This document shows positions 1 to 6,208 of a stretch of 6,208 nt of DNA, in pieces. Position numbers and translations under genes: made by a program. Numbering within the stretch: the first letter of the stretch is position 1; each line of letters starts with the position of its first letter. A model generated the notes under the pieces. It was not told where the DNA came from, did not search any database, and was given only the letters and a program-made list of their open reading frames with translations. Location of the stretch: the NCBI GenBank assembly GCA_024743015.1, contig JANSXJ010000222.1:1-6208 (forward strand), written 5' to 3'. This stretch comes from Hyphomonas sp. (GTDB taxonomy: Bacteria > Pseudomonadota > Alphaproteobacteria > Caulobacterales > Hyphomonadaceae).

Positions 1-1371
1 GGCGCCGGACCAGAAGACCTGGTCGGCGTAGAGCCGGAAGGCGCGCCAATGCAGAACATGGGCTTTGGTTGGATGACCAGCCACGGCACAGGCAAGGGCG
101 ACGACACCACGACCGCGGGCTTCGAAGGTCCATGGACCCCGACTCCAGACAAGTGGGACATGTCTTACTTCGAAAACCTGCTGAAATATGAGTGGGAACA
201 GGTAAAGAGCCCTGCTGGACACGTTCAGTGGCAGCCAAAACCAGGCCAGGGAGCACCTGAAGCTCCAATGGCGCATGACCCGTCCAAGACTCAGCCTCTG
301 ATGATGACGACGGCAGACATGTCGCTGAAAATGTTCCCGGACTATGCGAAGATCTCGGCTGATTTCCTCGCCAATCCGGACAAGTTTGCCGATGCCTATG
401 CCCGCGCCTGGTTCAAGCTGACCCACCGCGATATGGGGCCCAAGAGCCGCTACATCGGGCCAGAAGTGCCGGAAGAAGATCTGTTGTGGCAGGACCCGAT
501 TCCAGCCCATGTTGGTCCTGTAATCAATGATGCTGAAATCGCGGAGTTGAAAGAGAAGATCCTTGGATCTGGCTTGAGCGTGTCTCAGCTGGTCAGCACT
601 GCCTGGGCGGCAGCCTCCACCTATCGTGACTCCGATAAGCGTGGCGGTGCCAATGGCGCGCGTATTCGCCTCGCCCCTGCCAAGGACTGGGACGTCAACG
701 TCAAGTCTGGCGTTGGTGAAGTGATCGCCAAATTGGAAGCGATCCAGGCCGATTTCAACTCAAGCGGCACGATGGTGTCTCTGGCCGACCTGATCGTACT
801 CGGCGGTTGCGCGGCGATTGAGAAAGCGTCTGGTGCCAGCGTTCCATTCACGCCGGGCCGGACCGACGCGACGCAAGAGCTGACAGACACAGAGTCCTAT
901 GACGTGCTTGAGCCAAAGGTCGATGGGTTCCGTAACTATAATGAAAGCGAAGATCCACGCGCGACGGAAGAACTGCTCGTTGACAAAGCGGCCCTGCTGA
1001 CGCTGAGCGCACCGGAAATGACCGTTCTGGTCGGTGGTCTGCGGGTCCTCGGCGCGAATGCTGCAGACTCGACCCATGGCGTGTTCACCGACAATGTCGG
1101 CACGCTCAGCAATGACTTCTTCGTCAACATTCTCGACATGGCGAATGAGTGGGTTGCAGATCCATCCGAGGAGCTGTTCGAAGGTCGCGATCGCAAGACA
1201 GGCGCTGTGAAGTTCACCGGAACACGGGCCGACCTGGTCTTCGGATCGAACTCTATCCTGCGTTCAATTGCCGAAATCTACGCTCAGAACGATTCCAAAG
1301 AGCGCTTCACGCGTGACTTCATCAAAGCCTGGGACAAGGTGATGATGCTCGACCGGTTCGATGTGAAATAG
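1..1371 (+). CDS. katG: Catalase-peroxidase KatG, C-terminal part (5' end outside window)
   Basis: Bifunctional heme enzyme that destroys hydrogen peroxide by catalase and broad peroxidase activity in the cytoplasm. The frame is open from base 1 ([16 protein letters not shown]...), so the ATG at 49 is internal and the gene begins upstream. Aligned from memory with Mycobacterium tuberculosis KatG, the first residue here matches Gly277. The heme-ligand His270, the distal Arg/Trp/His and the Trp-Tyr-Met adduct are therefore all off the window. Seen here, in window-frame numbering: Trp45 (Trp321, beside the proximal His), Asp106 in TTAD (Asp381, hydrogen-bonded to it) and Arg143 in HRDMGP (the mobile Arg418). 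The rest is the second peroxidase-like, non-heme domain, with the conserved blocks [40 protein letters not shown] and ADLVFGSNS, ending MMLDRFDVK. The 456 residues fit a normal total near 730. The position equal to Ser315 is Ala39. A hairpin terminator follows 22 bases after the TAG stop. Family assignment is essentially certain. Confidence 0.97.
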   Translation, partial: GAGPEDLVGVEPEGAPMQNMGFGWMTSHGTGKGDDTTTAGFEGPWTPTPDKWDMSYFENLLKYEWEQVKSPAGHVQWQPKPGQGAPEAPMAHDPSKTQPLMMTTADMSLKMFPDYAKISADFLANPDKFADAYARAWFKLTHRDMGPKSRYIGPEVPEEDLLWQDPIPAHVGPVINDAEIAELKEKILGSGLSVSQLVSTAWAAASTYRDSDKRGGANGARIRLAPAKDWDVNVKSGVGEVIAKLEAIQADFNSSGTMVSLADLIVLGGCAAIEKASGASVPFTPGRTDATQELTDTESYDVLEPKVDGFRNYNESEDPRATEELLVDKAALLTLSAPEMTVLVGGLRVLGANAADSTHGVFTDNVGTLSNDFFVNILDMANEWVADPSEELFEGRDRKTGAVKFTGTRADLVFGSNSILRSIAEIYAQNDSKERFTRDFIKAWDKVMMLDRFDVK

Positions 1372-1393
1372 GGTTGAGTTACCCAGACACTTG

Positions 1394-1426
1394 AAAAAGG
1401 CGGCCTCGAAAGAGACCGCCTTTTTT
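1394..1426 (+). terminator. Rho-independent terminator of katG, possibly bidirectional
   Basis: A ten-pair stem, AAAAAGGCGG (1394-1403) with CCGCCTTTTT (1416-1425), is topped after one C-A mismatch by CTC-GAAA-GAG, a GNRA-type tetraloop. It is followed by T residues on the plus strand. It begins 22 bases after the katG stop, so it most likely ends katG transcripts. Because the 5' arm is an A run, the reverse strand also reads hairpin then TTTTT, so it could stop transcripts arriving from the metH gene about 200 bases away. Confidence 0.9.
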
Positions 1427-1458
1427 GTGTTGCGCCTCCGCTTCCACCTTGTCCGCTT

Positions 1459-1532
1459 ATCCCGGCGAATGCCGGGATCTCGTGTCCCACTTCCTCAAGT
1501 CTTCAATTGAGATCCCGGGTCAGGCCCGGGAT
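1459..1532. repeat. Three-hairpin intergenic repeat, copy 1
   Basis: Two short palindromes flank a spacer. The first is ATCCCGGC-GAAT-GCCGGGAT (1459-1478) and the second is ATCCCGGG-TCAGG-CCCGGGAT (1512-1532). A third pairing is possible between GGGATCTC (1474-1481) and GAGATCCC (1509-1516), eight of eight bases. It shares bases with both palindromes, so the folds are mutually exclusive. This has the look of the small REP-like palindromic elements scattered between genes in several alphaproteobacteria. It lies between the convergent ends of katG and metH. The open frames running through it are repeat-derived and not genes. Copy 2 (4293-4364) has the same plan with different bases. Confidence 0.75.
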
Positions 1533-1624
1533 GAGCGGCGTGGGAGGAAGCTATCCTGGGCACGTCATCACGGCCGTAGCGCCGGGACCAGCGGAACTCT
1601 AAAGAACGCTCGGATCAGTCTTGC

Positions 1625-4258
1625 TTAGGCCGCTTCCTGATCCGCTTCCGCCGGATCATAGTTCAGGATCGGTCCCAGCCACCGTTCCGCCGTTCGTAGC
1701 TCCATGCCTTTTCGTTTCGCATAGTCCTCGACCTGATCGCGCTCGATACGCCCAACGGCGAAGTACACGCTTTCCGGGTGGGCCATGTAGAGGCCAGAGA
1801 CCGAGGCCGCTGGCGTCATGGCGAAGCTTGAGGTCAGCTCCATGCCGATCCGGTCTGCCTCCAGCAAGCGGAACAGGGTCTCTTTCTCGGTATGGTCCGG
1901 CTGGCACGGATAGCCGGGCGCCGGGCGAATGCCGGAATAGGCCTCCTTGATCAGGTCGGCATTGTCGAGCGCTTCGTCAGACGCGTAGCCCCAATGGGTC
2001 TTGCGCACCTGTTCGTGCATATATTCAGCCATGGCTTCGGCAAACCGGTCGGCGAGAGCTTTGACCATGATGGCGGAATAATCATCGGCCTCGGCTTCGA
2101 ACCTCTTGGCGATCTGTTCGGCTTCCGGGCCAGCCGTTACGGCGAAGCCGCCAATATGGTCGCCCTGCTCTGCGATAAAGTCCGACAGCGCGAAATTGGC
2201 GCGTTGATTGTCCTTCACCATTTGCTGGCGAAGCGTGTGGAACGTATCGCCAGTCTCTAGCTTGATGTCATCGCCTTTGCGTTCAGCGCCCCAGAATCCG
2301 ATCACGGCTTTTGGCTTGAACCAGTCCTGTCCGAGGATTTGCTGCATCATGTTTTCGGTATCGCGCCAGAGGTCGCGCGCGGCTTCGCCAACAATCTCGT
2401 CCTCGAGGATTTGCGGGAACCGTCCGGCCAGGTTCCAGCTGGAGAAATAGGGCGTCCAATCAATATAGCGTGCCAGTTCTGATAGATCGAAATCTTCGAA
2501 GACTTTGGTGCCGGTAAAGCTCGGGGCTGGCGGCGTCGGGGCTTCAAGCTTGTGCGCATGGCTGCGCGCCACGTTGATCGGGTGGCGCGGCTTGGGCGGT
2601 CCACCCGCGCGGCTGTCGCGCATGCGTTGATACTTGGCCTGCGCCGTCTCGACGAAGAGCGGGCGCTCTTCATCTGAGAGCAGGGCAGAGACCACGCCGA
2701 CGGCGCGGCTCGCATCGGTGACATGAATGGTCGGGCCATTGTCGCGGGCGGGGTCGATCTTGACTGCCGTGTGCGCCGGGGATGTGGTTGCCCCACCAAT
2801 AAGGAGCGGCTGCTTCATCCCGGTGCGCTGCATCTCGCGGGCGACATAGACCATTTCGTCCAGGCTTGGCGTGATCAGACCCGAGAGACCGATAATGTCG
2901 ACTTTCTCTTCTTCCGCTTTGGCGAGGATATCCTCGCACGGGACCATGACGCCCATATCGACAATCTCGTAGCCGTTACAGGCGAGCACGACGCCGACAA
3001 TGTTCTTGCCGATATCGTGCACGTCGCCTTTGACGGTCGCCATCAGGACTTTGCCGTTCGACGCATCGACGGTGCCGAGTTCGACCTTCTCGGCTTCCAT
3101 GAAGGGGTCGAGATAGGCGACGGCGGCTTTCATCACGCGGGCCGATTTCACGACTTGTGGAAGAAACATTTTTCCCGATCCGAACAAGTCGCCGACCACG
3201 TTCATACCGTCCATCAGCGGGCCTTCAATGACGTGGAGAGGGCGCGCTGCCGCGGCGCGGGCTTCTTCGGTATCTTCCTCGATGAATTCGGTGATGCCGT
3301 TGACCAGCGCGTGCTCAAGCCGCTTGTTCACATCGGCTTCGCGCCACGACATGTCCTTTTCAGCGCTCTTGCCTTTCTGACCACGGAACTGTTCGGCATA
3401 GTCGACAAGGGCTTCGGTCGCGTCGTCATTGCGGTTGAGGATGACGTCTTCGACCAGCTCGCGGAGCTTCGGTTCGATCTCGTCATAAATGTCGAGCTGT
3501 CCCGCATTCACGATGCCCATGTCCATCCCCGCGGGGATGGCGTGATACAGGAAAACCGAGTGCATGGCGCGGCGCACCGGCTCATTGCCCCGGAAGGAGA
3601 ATGAGACATTCGAGAGCCCGCCCGAAATGTGACAGCCTGGGCAGGTCTCCCGGATCACTTTGGTCGCCTCGATGAAATCAACCGCGTAATTATTGTGCTC
3701 TTCGATCCCGGTCGCGACGGCAAAGATGTTCGGGTCGAAGATAATGTCTTCAGCCGGAAAGCCGACCTCCTCGGTGAGGATCTTGAAGGCGCGCTGACAG
3801 ATCTCGATCTTGCGCGGGGCCGTGTCGGCCTGGCCCACCTCGTCAAACGCCATGACCACGACAGCCGCGCCATAGGACAGGCATTTACGCGCCTGTTCGC
3901 GGAACTGGTCCTCGCCCTCTTTCATCGAGATCGAGTTGACGACCGCCTTGCCCTGCACGCATTTCAGACCGGCTTCGATGACTTCCCATTTCGAGCTGTC
4001 TATCATCACCGGCACGCGCGCAATGTCGGGTTCAGCGGCGATCAGGTTGAGGAAAGTGCGCATGGCCTCGGCACCGTCCAGCATGCCCTCATCCATGTTC
4101 ACATCGATGATCTGGGCCCCGTTCTCGACTTGCTGACGCGCGACCTCGACCGCTGTCGCATAATCGCCATTGACGATCAGCTTCCGAAACCGTGCTGACC
4201 CGGTGACATTGGTACGTTCGCCAATATTGACGAAATTCTGGGAGGCGGAAGTGATCAT
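1625..4258 (-). CDS. metH: Methionine synthase MetH, folate/cobalamin/reactivation subunit (split MetH, second half)
   Basis: Carries the methyltetrahydrofolate, cobalamin and reactivation modules of B12-dependent methionine synthase: methyl passes from 5-methyl-THF to cob(I)alamin, then to homocysteine held by the partner subunit. Modules in the 877 residues: pterin-binding barrel about 8-265 ([41 protein letters not shown]); cobalamin cap about 300-390 ([15 protein letters not shown]); cobalamin-binding fold about 400-530 with DVHDIG, where His414 is the lower cobalt ligand, with Asp412 and, by spacing, Ser465 completing the His-Asp-Ser relay; SAM-binding activation domain about 585-870 with Asp600 in YIDWTPYF and RPAPGYP (Arg778, Tyr783), ending in [16 protein letters not shown]. 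coli MetH has 1227 residues; this protein lacks only the N-terminal homocysteine domain, which is encoded at 6208-5319. The ATG start is supported because [11 protein letters not shown], the first conserved block, begins eight residues in, but the ribosome site before it (GAGACAAATAAG) is weak. It is probably the last gene of the minus-strand unit. Confidence 0.96.
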   Translation of the reverse strand: MITSASQNFVNIGERTNVTGSARFRKLIVNGDYATAVEVARQQVENGAQIIDVNMDEGMLDGAEAMRTFLNLIAAEPDIARVPVMIDSSKWEVIEAGLKCVQGKAVVNSISMKEGEDQFREQARKCLSYGAAVVVMAFDEVGQADTAPRKIEICQRAFKILTEEVGFPAEDIIFDPNIFAVATGIEEHNNYAVDFIEATKVIRETCPGCHISGGLSNVSFSFRGNEPVRRAMHSVFLYHAIPAGMDMGIVNAGQLDIYDEIEPKLRELVEDVILNRNDDATEALVDYAEQFRGQKGKSAEKDMSWREADVNKRLEHALVNGITEFIEEDTEEARAAAARPLHVIEGPLMDGMNVVGDLFGSGKMFLPQVVKSARVMKAAVAYLDPFMEAEKVELGTVDASNGKVLMATVKGDVHDIGKNIVGVVLACNGYEIVDMGVMVPCEDILAKAEEEKVDIIGLSGLITPSLDEMVYVAREMQRTGMKQPLLIGGATTSPAHTAVKIDPARDNGPTIHVTDASRAVGVVSALLSDEERPLFVETAQAKYQRMRDSRAGGPPKPRHPINVARSHAHKLEAPTPPAPSFTGTKVFEDFDLSELARYIDWTPYFSSWNLAGRFPQILEDEIVGEAARDLWRDTENMMQQILGQDWFKPKAVIGFWGAERKGDDIKLETGDTFHTLRQQMVKDNQRANFALSDFIAEQGDHIGGFAVTAGPEAEQIAKRFEAEADDYSAIMVKALADRFAEAMAEYMHEQVRKTHWGYASDEALDNADLIKEAYSGIRPAPGYPCQPDHTEKETLFRLLEADRIGMELTSSFAMTPAASVSGLYMAHPESVYFAVGRIERDQVEDYAKRKGMELRTAERWLGPILNYDPAEADQEAA

Positions 4259-4292
4259 ATCTTATTTGTCTCGAAATCTGACGAGTCCGTTT

Positions 4293-4364
4293 TGCCAGCG
4301 AAAGCTGGCATCTATGGCGGCTGGCTGATGTCTCAACCGCCAGGGGTCCTGACTTGCGTCAGGA
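4293..4364. repeat. Three-hairpin intergenic repeat, copy 2
   Basis: Same architecture and nearly the same length as the element at 1459-1532 (72 versus 74 bases). The first hairpin is TGCCAGC-GAAA-GCTGGCA (4293-4310). The middle stem is TGGCGG (4315-4320) with CCGCCA (4337-4342). The last hairpin is TCCTGAC-TTGC-GTCAGGA (4347-4364). Stems are kept while their bases differ from copy 1; the GCGAA core of the first hairpin and the ATCT after it are shared. It fills more than half of the 131-bp gap between the DUF1428 gene and the second metH gene, so if the unit is co-transcribed it lies in the mRNA about 35 bases ahead of the metH start. Confidence 0.72.
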
Positions 4365-4389
4365 AAACGGGAATCGAATGGCGTTATCA

Positions 4390-4740
4390 TCAAACTTCCA
4401 AAATTGTCTCAAAGCTTCCGATCAGCATACGTTTGCCGTCAAAAGGCATGGGCAGGTCGCTGTTAAAGATCGGGTCCGCCATGCATTGTTCCATGCCTTT
4501 GTCGCGCGCCTCTTTAGAGGGCCATTCAATCCAGGAGAAGACGATCACTTCGCCCGGCTTGGCTTTTACGGCCAGCGGGAAAGATGTGACCTCACCATCC
4601 GGCACCTCGTCGCCCCAATTGTCCATGATCCGCAAGGCGCCATACTTTTTGAAGACGGGGCCGGTGACGCGTGCGTGCTCGAGATACGCCTCTTTGTTTT
4701 CAGCCGGTACAGCCGCCACGAAGCCGTCAATATAGGTCAT
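4390..4740 (-). CDS. DUF1428 (YbaA-like) family protein
   Basis: A 116-residue cytoplasmic protein of the DUF1428 family, recognised by resemblance to E. coli YbaA. The N-terminal YIDGFVAAVP, the central VFSWIEWPSKEARD (about 67-80) and the C-terminal MPFDGKRMLIGSFE are family signatures, and the length equals that of YbaA. The fold is expected to be a dimeric alpha/beta barrel of the ABM/ferredoxin-like type; no enzyme activity is established for the family and I see no signal peptide or membrane segment. The ATG overlaps the stop of the preceding gene by one base (TGATG), with GGAGG (4752-4748) seven bases before it, which points to translational coupling. The gene closes with three consecutive in-frame stops, TGA TGA TAA (4392-4384). 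The biological role here is unknown. Sitting between two halves of methionine synthase hints at shared transcription and not necessarily shared function. Confidence 0.9.
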   Translation of the reverse strand: MTYIDGFVAAVPAENKEAYLEHARVTGPVFKKYGALRIMDNWGDEVPDGEVTSFPLAVKAKPGEVIVFSWIEWPSKEARDKGMEQCMADPIFNSDLPMPFDGKRMLIGSFETILEV

Positions 4741-5291
4741 CAGCTTCCCTCCCGCACGAGGCCCGTGAGGCCATCAATGCTTTCCGCGTTCTTCTGGTAG
4801 CGGCTCTCGATCCATTCCTCGGTCGACTTATTGTCGACATAGCGGGTCAGCTGATCGCGCTCACCCTTAAACTCATAGAACGGCACACCCCAGCCGCAGC
4901 TATCCTGAATGCGGTTGAGTTTGACCTTGAACACACCGCGGGCGCGCTCGAAACCGGGGAACAGGCCAAGCATTTCATCCCATTCCGCGTGGTGCGGATT
5001 GACCACTTCACCCGTTCCGAACAGGCGCAGGATGTTGGCAGGCCCCTCAAAGGCGCAAAACATGATGGTGATACGGCCATTTTCCTGCACATGGGCCTGC
5101 GTCTCAATGCCGGAACCGCCAAGGTCGAGCCAGGCGACCGTCGTGTCATCAATCACTTTGAACGCATCATAGCCCTTTGGTGACAAGTTGATGTGCCCGT
5201 CACCAGACAGCGGCGCGGATGCCACGAAGAACATCTTCTGCTTTTCGATAAAGCTGATGATGCGGTCATCGAGTTTGTCATAGACTTTCAT
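4740..5291 (-). CDS. Pyridoxamine 5'-phosphate oxidase family (FMN-binding split-barrel) protein
   Basis: A 183-residue cytoplasmic protein of the broad pyridoxamine 5'-phosphate oxidase-like superfamily, whose members bind FMN, F420 or heme in a split beta-barrel, usually as dimers. Visible family features are the first barrel strands MFFVASAP (20-27), the turn with HINLSPKG (33-40), TVAWLDLGGSG (51-61), the strand GRITIMFCAFEGPANILRLFG (72-92) and the closing block SCGWGVPFYEF (131-141). It is not the biosynthetic PdxH: it is shorter and the substrate-binding C terminus typical of PdxH is not recognisable. The substrate is unknown, and flavin binding is inferred from the family only. The start is supported by AAGGAGA seven bases ahead. 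It begins 27 bases after the stop of the first metH gene and overlaps the next gene by one base, so it is very probably in the same operon. Confidence 0.88.
   Translation of the reverse strand: MKVYDKLDDRIISFIEKQKMFFVASAPLSGDGHINLSPKGYDAFKVIDDTTVAWLDLGGSGIETQAHVQENGRITIMFCAFEGPANILRLFGTGEVVNPHHAEWDEMLGLFPGFERARGVFKVKLNRIQDSCGWGVPFYEFKGERDQLTRYVDNKSTEEWIESRYQKNAESIDGLTGLVREGS
4746..4753 (-). promoter_or_regulatory. Ribosome binding site of the DUF1428 gene
   Basis: GGGAGGGA on the minus strand lies inside the last codons of the upstream flavin-fold gene, with its GGAGG core seven bases before the ATG at 4740. It confirms that start and allows re-initiation at the TGATG stop/start overlap. Confidence 0.75.
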
Positions 5292-5297
5292 GGGCGG

Positions 5298-5304
5298 TCT
5301 CCTT
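5298..5304 (-). promoter_or_regulatory. Ribosome binding site of the flavin-fold gene
   Basis: AAGGAGA on the minus strand, seven bases before the ATG at 5291, falls in the 27-base gap after the stop of the first metH gene. It is the strongest ribosome site visible in the window and fixes the start of the downstream gene. Confidence 0.85.
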
Positions 5305-5318
5305 GTGCGCGATGCGCT

Positions 5319-6208
5319 TTAAGATGCCAGTTCAAAGGGTTCGAGGCCAGACAGGCGCATCGTGTTTTCGCTGGCGGCGGGATCGCGTGGCTTCACGCCT
5401 TCGACCGCTTGGGCAATGGCCGAGATGTGCTCCGGAGTGGTCCCACAGCAACCGCCAAGAATATTGACCAGGCCATCCTGCGCCCATTGGCCGACTTCGC
5501 CCGAGGTTTCATGCGGCTCTTCATCATATTGGCCCATCTCATTCGGCAGGCCGGCATTTGGATAGGCTGCAACCAGCGTATCCGCGATCCGCGAAATGGC
5601 CGCAATGTGCGGCCGCATCAGGTCGGCGCCGAGCGCGCAATTGAAGCCTACGGCAAAGGGTTTGGCATGACGGACCGAATTCCAGAACGCCTCGACGGTC
5701 TGACCCGAAAGCGTGCGCCCCGAGCGGTCGGTGATTGTGCCGGAGATCCAGATCGGGAGTTTCTCCAACCCGTCCGCTTCAAGATCCATGATCGCCTTGA
5801 TCGCGGCTTTGCAGTTCAATGTGTCGGTGATGGTCTCGATCAGGTAGAGGTGTACACCGCCTTTGTTGAGCGCTTCGATTTGCTCCCGATAGGCTTGATA
5901 GACCTGATCAAATGTCACTTCGCGCGCACCGGGATCGTTCACGTCCGAACTCATCGAAAGCATCTTGTTGAGCGGCCCGATCGAGCCAGCGGCAAAGCGC
6001 GGCTTGTGGGGTTCTTTCTCGGTCCAGCGGTCTGCGGCGGCTCGGGCGAGCTTTGCACCTTCGAAATTGATATCGATCACCGATTGCAGGTCGAGGCTGT
6101 AATCATCCTGCGCAATGGTCGTGGCCGAGAACGTATTGGTCTCGGAAATATCCGCGCCCGCCCCGAAATAGGCGTCGTGCAGCTCGGTCACGCGTTCCGG
6201 ACGGGTCA
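5319..6208 (-). CDS. metH: Methionine synthase MetH, homocysteine-binding (zinc) subunit (split MetH, first half; 5' end outside window)
   Basis: Homocysteine S-methyltransferase barrel that binds homocysteine through zinc and receives the methyl group from methylcobalamin on the partner subunit encoded at 4258-1625. Counting from the internal GTG at 6191, the zinc ligands are Cys185 in GFNCALG and Cys248-Cys249 in GGCCGTTP. Their 63-residue spacing equals that of E. coli Cys247 and Cys310/311. Other conserved blocks are GADISETNTFSAT (12-24), DVNDPG (83-88), LIETITDTLN (117-126), SGTITDRSGRTLSGQT (150-165) and PNAGLPN (211-217). The frame stays open to the window edge, and its codons before the GTG read TRPER, matching the LTxPE region of MetH. 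The GTG is therefore internal and roughly 50-60 N-terminal residues lie outside. The protein ends MRLSGLEPFELAS and TAA, exactly where full-length MetH enters the linker to the folate domain. It appears intact, not a truncated remnant. Confidence 0.95.
   Translation of the reverse strand, partial: TRPERVTELHDAYFGAGADISETNTFSATTIAQDDYSLDLQSVIDINFEGAKLARAAADRWTEKEPHKPRFAAGSIGPLNKMLSMSSDVNDPGAREVTFDQVYQAYREQIEALNKGGVHLYLIETITDTLNCKAAIKAIMDLEADGLEKLPIWISGTITDRSGRTLSGQTVEAFWNSVRHAKPFAVGFNCALGADLMRPHIAAISRIADTLVAAYPNAGLPNEMGQYDEEPHETSGEVGQWAQDGLVNILGGCCGTTPEHISAIAQAVEGVKPRDPAASENTMRLSGLEPFELAS

Noticed and set aside
49..51. ATG at 49 as the start of katG
   Set aside because: The same frame is open back to base 1 and encodes the conserved KatG segment [16 protein letters not shown]; a start here would drop the heme-binding half of the protein.
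1425..1628. Small plus-strand open frame between katG and metH
   Set aside because: It starts in the terminator's T tract, runs through the palindromic repeat and overlaps the metH stop; its sequence is simply translated repeat.
2723..3604. 293-codon plus-strand open frame inside metH
   Set aside because: It lies antisense to strongly conserved MetH cobalamin and folate domains, has no recognisable domain, and is explained by GC-rich codon bias on the opposite strand.
3629..4198. 189-codon plus-strand open frame opposite the MetH folate domain
   Set aside because: Same shadow effect as the longer antisense frame; the residues mirror the folate-barrel codons and show no independent signature.
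4259..4389. SAM, SAH or cobalamin riboswitch before the large metH gene
   Set aside because: The hairpins follow the repeat plan seen at 1459-1532 and not a riboswitch core; no B12-box-like sequence is apparent and the gap is too short for the cobalamin class.
4292..4800. Plus-strand frames opposite the DUF1428 gene
   Set aside because: They begin in repeat copy 2 or in coding shadow; the minus-strand frame matches a known family over its full length.
4740..5291. Assignment as PdxH, the vitamin B6 biosynthetic oxidase
   Set aside because: Only the general split-barrel pattern is visible; the C-terminal substrate-binding region expected of PdxH is absent and the SCGWGVPFYEF ending fits other members of the superfamily.
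6189..6191. GTG at 6191 as the start of the first metH gene
   Set aside because: The frame continues to the window edge with TRPER, which matches MetH, and the conserved N-terminal strand of the barrel would be missing.

Overview
The window reads as chromosomal housekeeping DNA from an alphaproteobacterium, most likely of the Caulobacterales/Hyphomonadaceae type. The reasons are the GC-rich coding, a methionine synthase (MetH) encoded as two separate genes, and short intergenic hairpin clusters of the 'CCCGGGTCAGGCCCGGG' and 'GCCAGCGAAAGCTGGC' kind. The lineage assignment is inference from these traits, not from a marker gene.

Layout: (1) Positions 1-1371, plus strand, hold the C-terminal part (456 codons) of catalase-peroxidase KatG, whose beginning lies left of the window. 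(2) Positions 1372-1624 are a convergent intergenic region with a strong hairpin terminator (1394-1426) and a three-hairpin repeat (1459-1532). (3) The rest is on the minus strand and looks like one transcription unit, read from right to left. It starts with the homocysteine/zinc module of MetH (6208-5319, 5' end outside the window). Next come a small flavin-binding-fold protein of the pyridoxamine-phosphate-oxidase family (5291-4740) and a DUF1428/YbaA-like protein (4740-4390). A 131-bp gap with a second three-hairpin repeat (4293-4364) follows. The unit ends with the large folate/cobalamin/reactivation module of MetH (4258-1625).

How the genes work together: the two metH genes together encode all four MetH modules. 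The first carries the zinc site that binds homocysteine. The second carries the methyltetrahydrofolate domain, the cobalamin domain and the SAM-dependent reactivation domain. The split falls in the linker between the homocysteine and folate modules, so nothing appears lost. The two small genes between the halves have no known role in methionine synthesis; their placement is the main oddity here. KatG is an unrelated oxidative-stress enzyme facing the metH unit tail to tail.

I found no sign of a mobile element, CRISPR array, RNA gene or clearly new system. The window is mostly well-understood genes with a few details worth checking.
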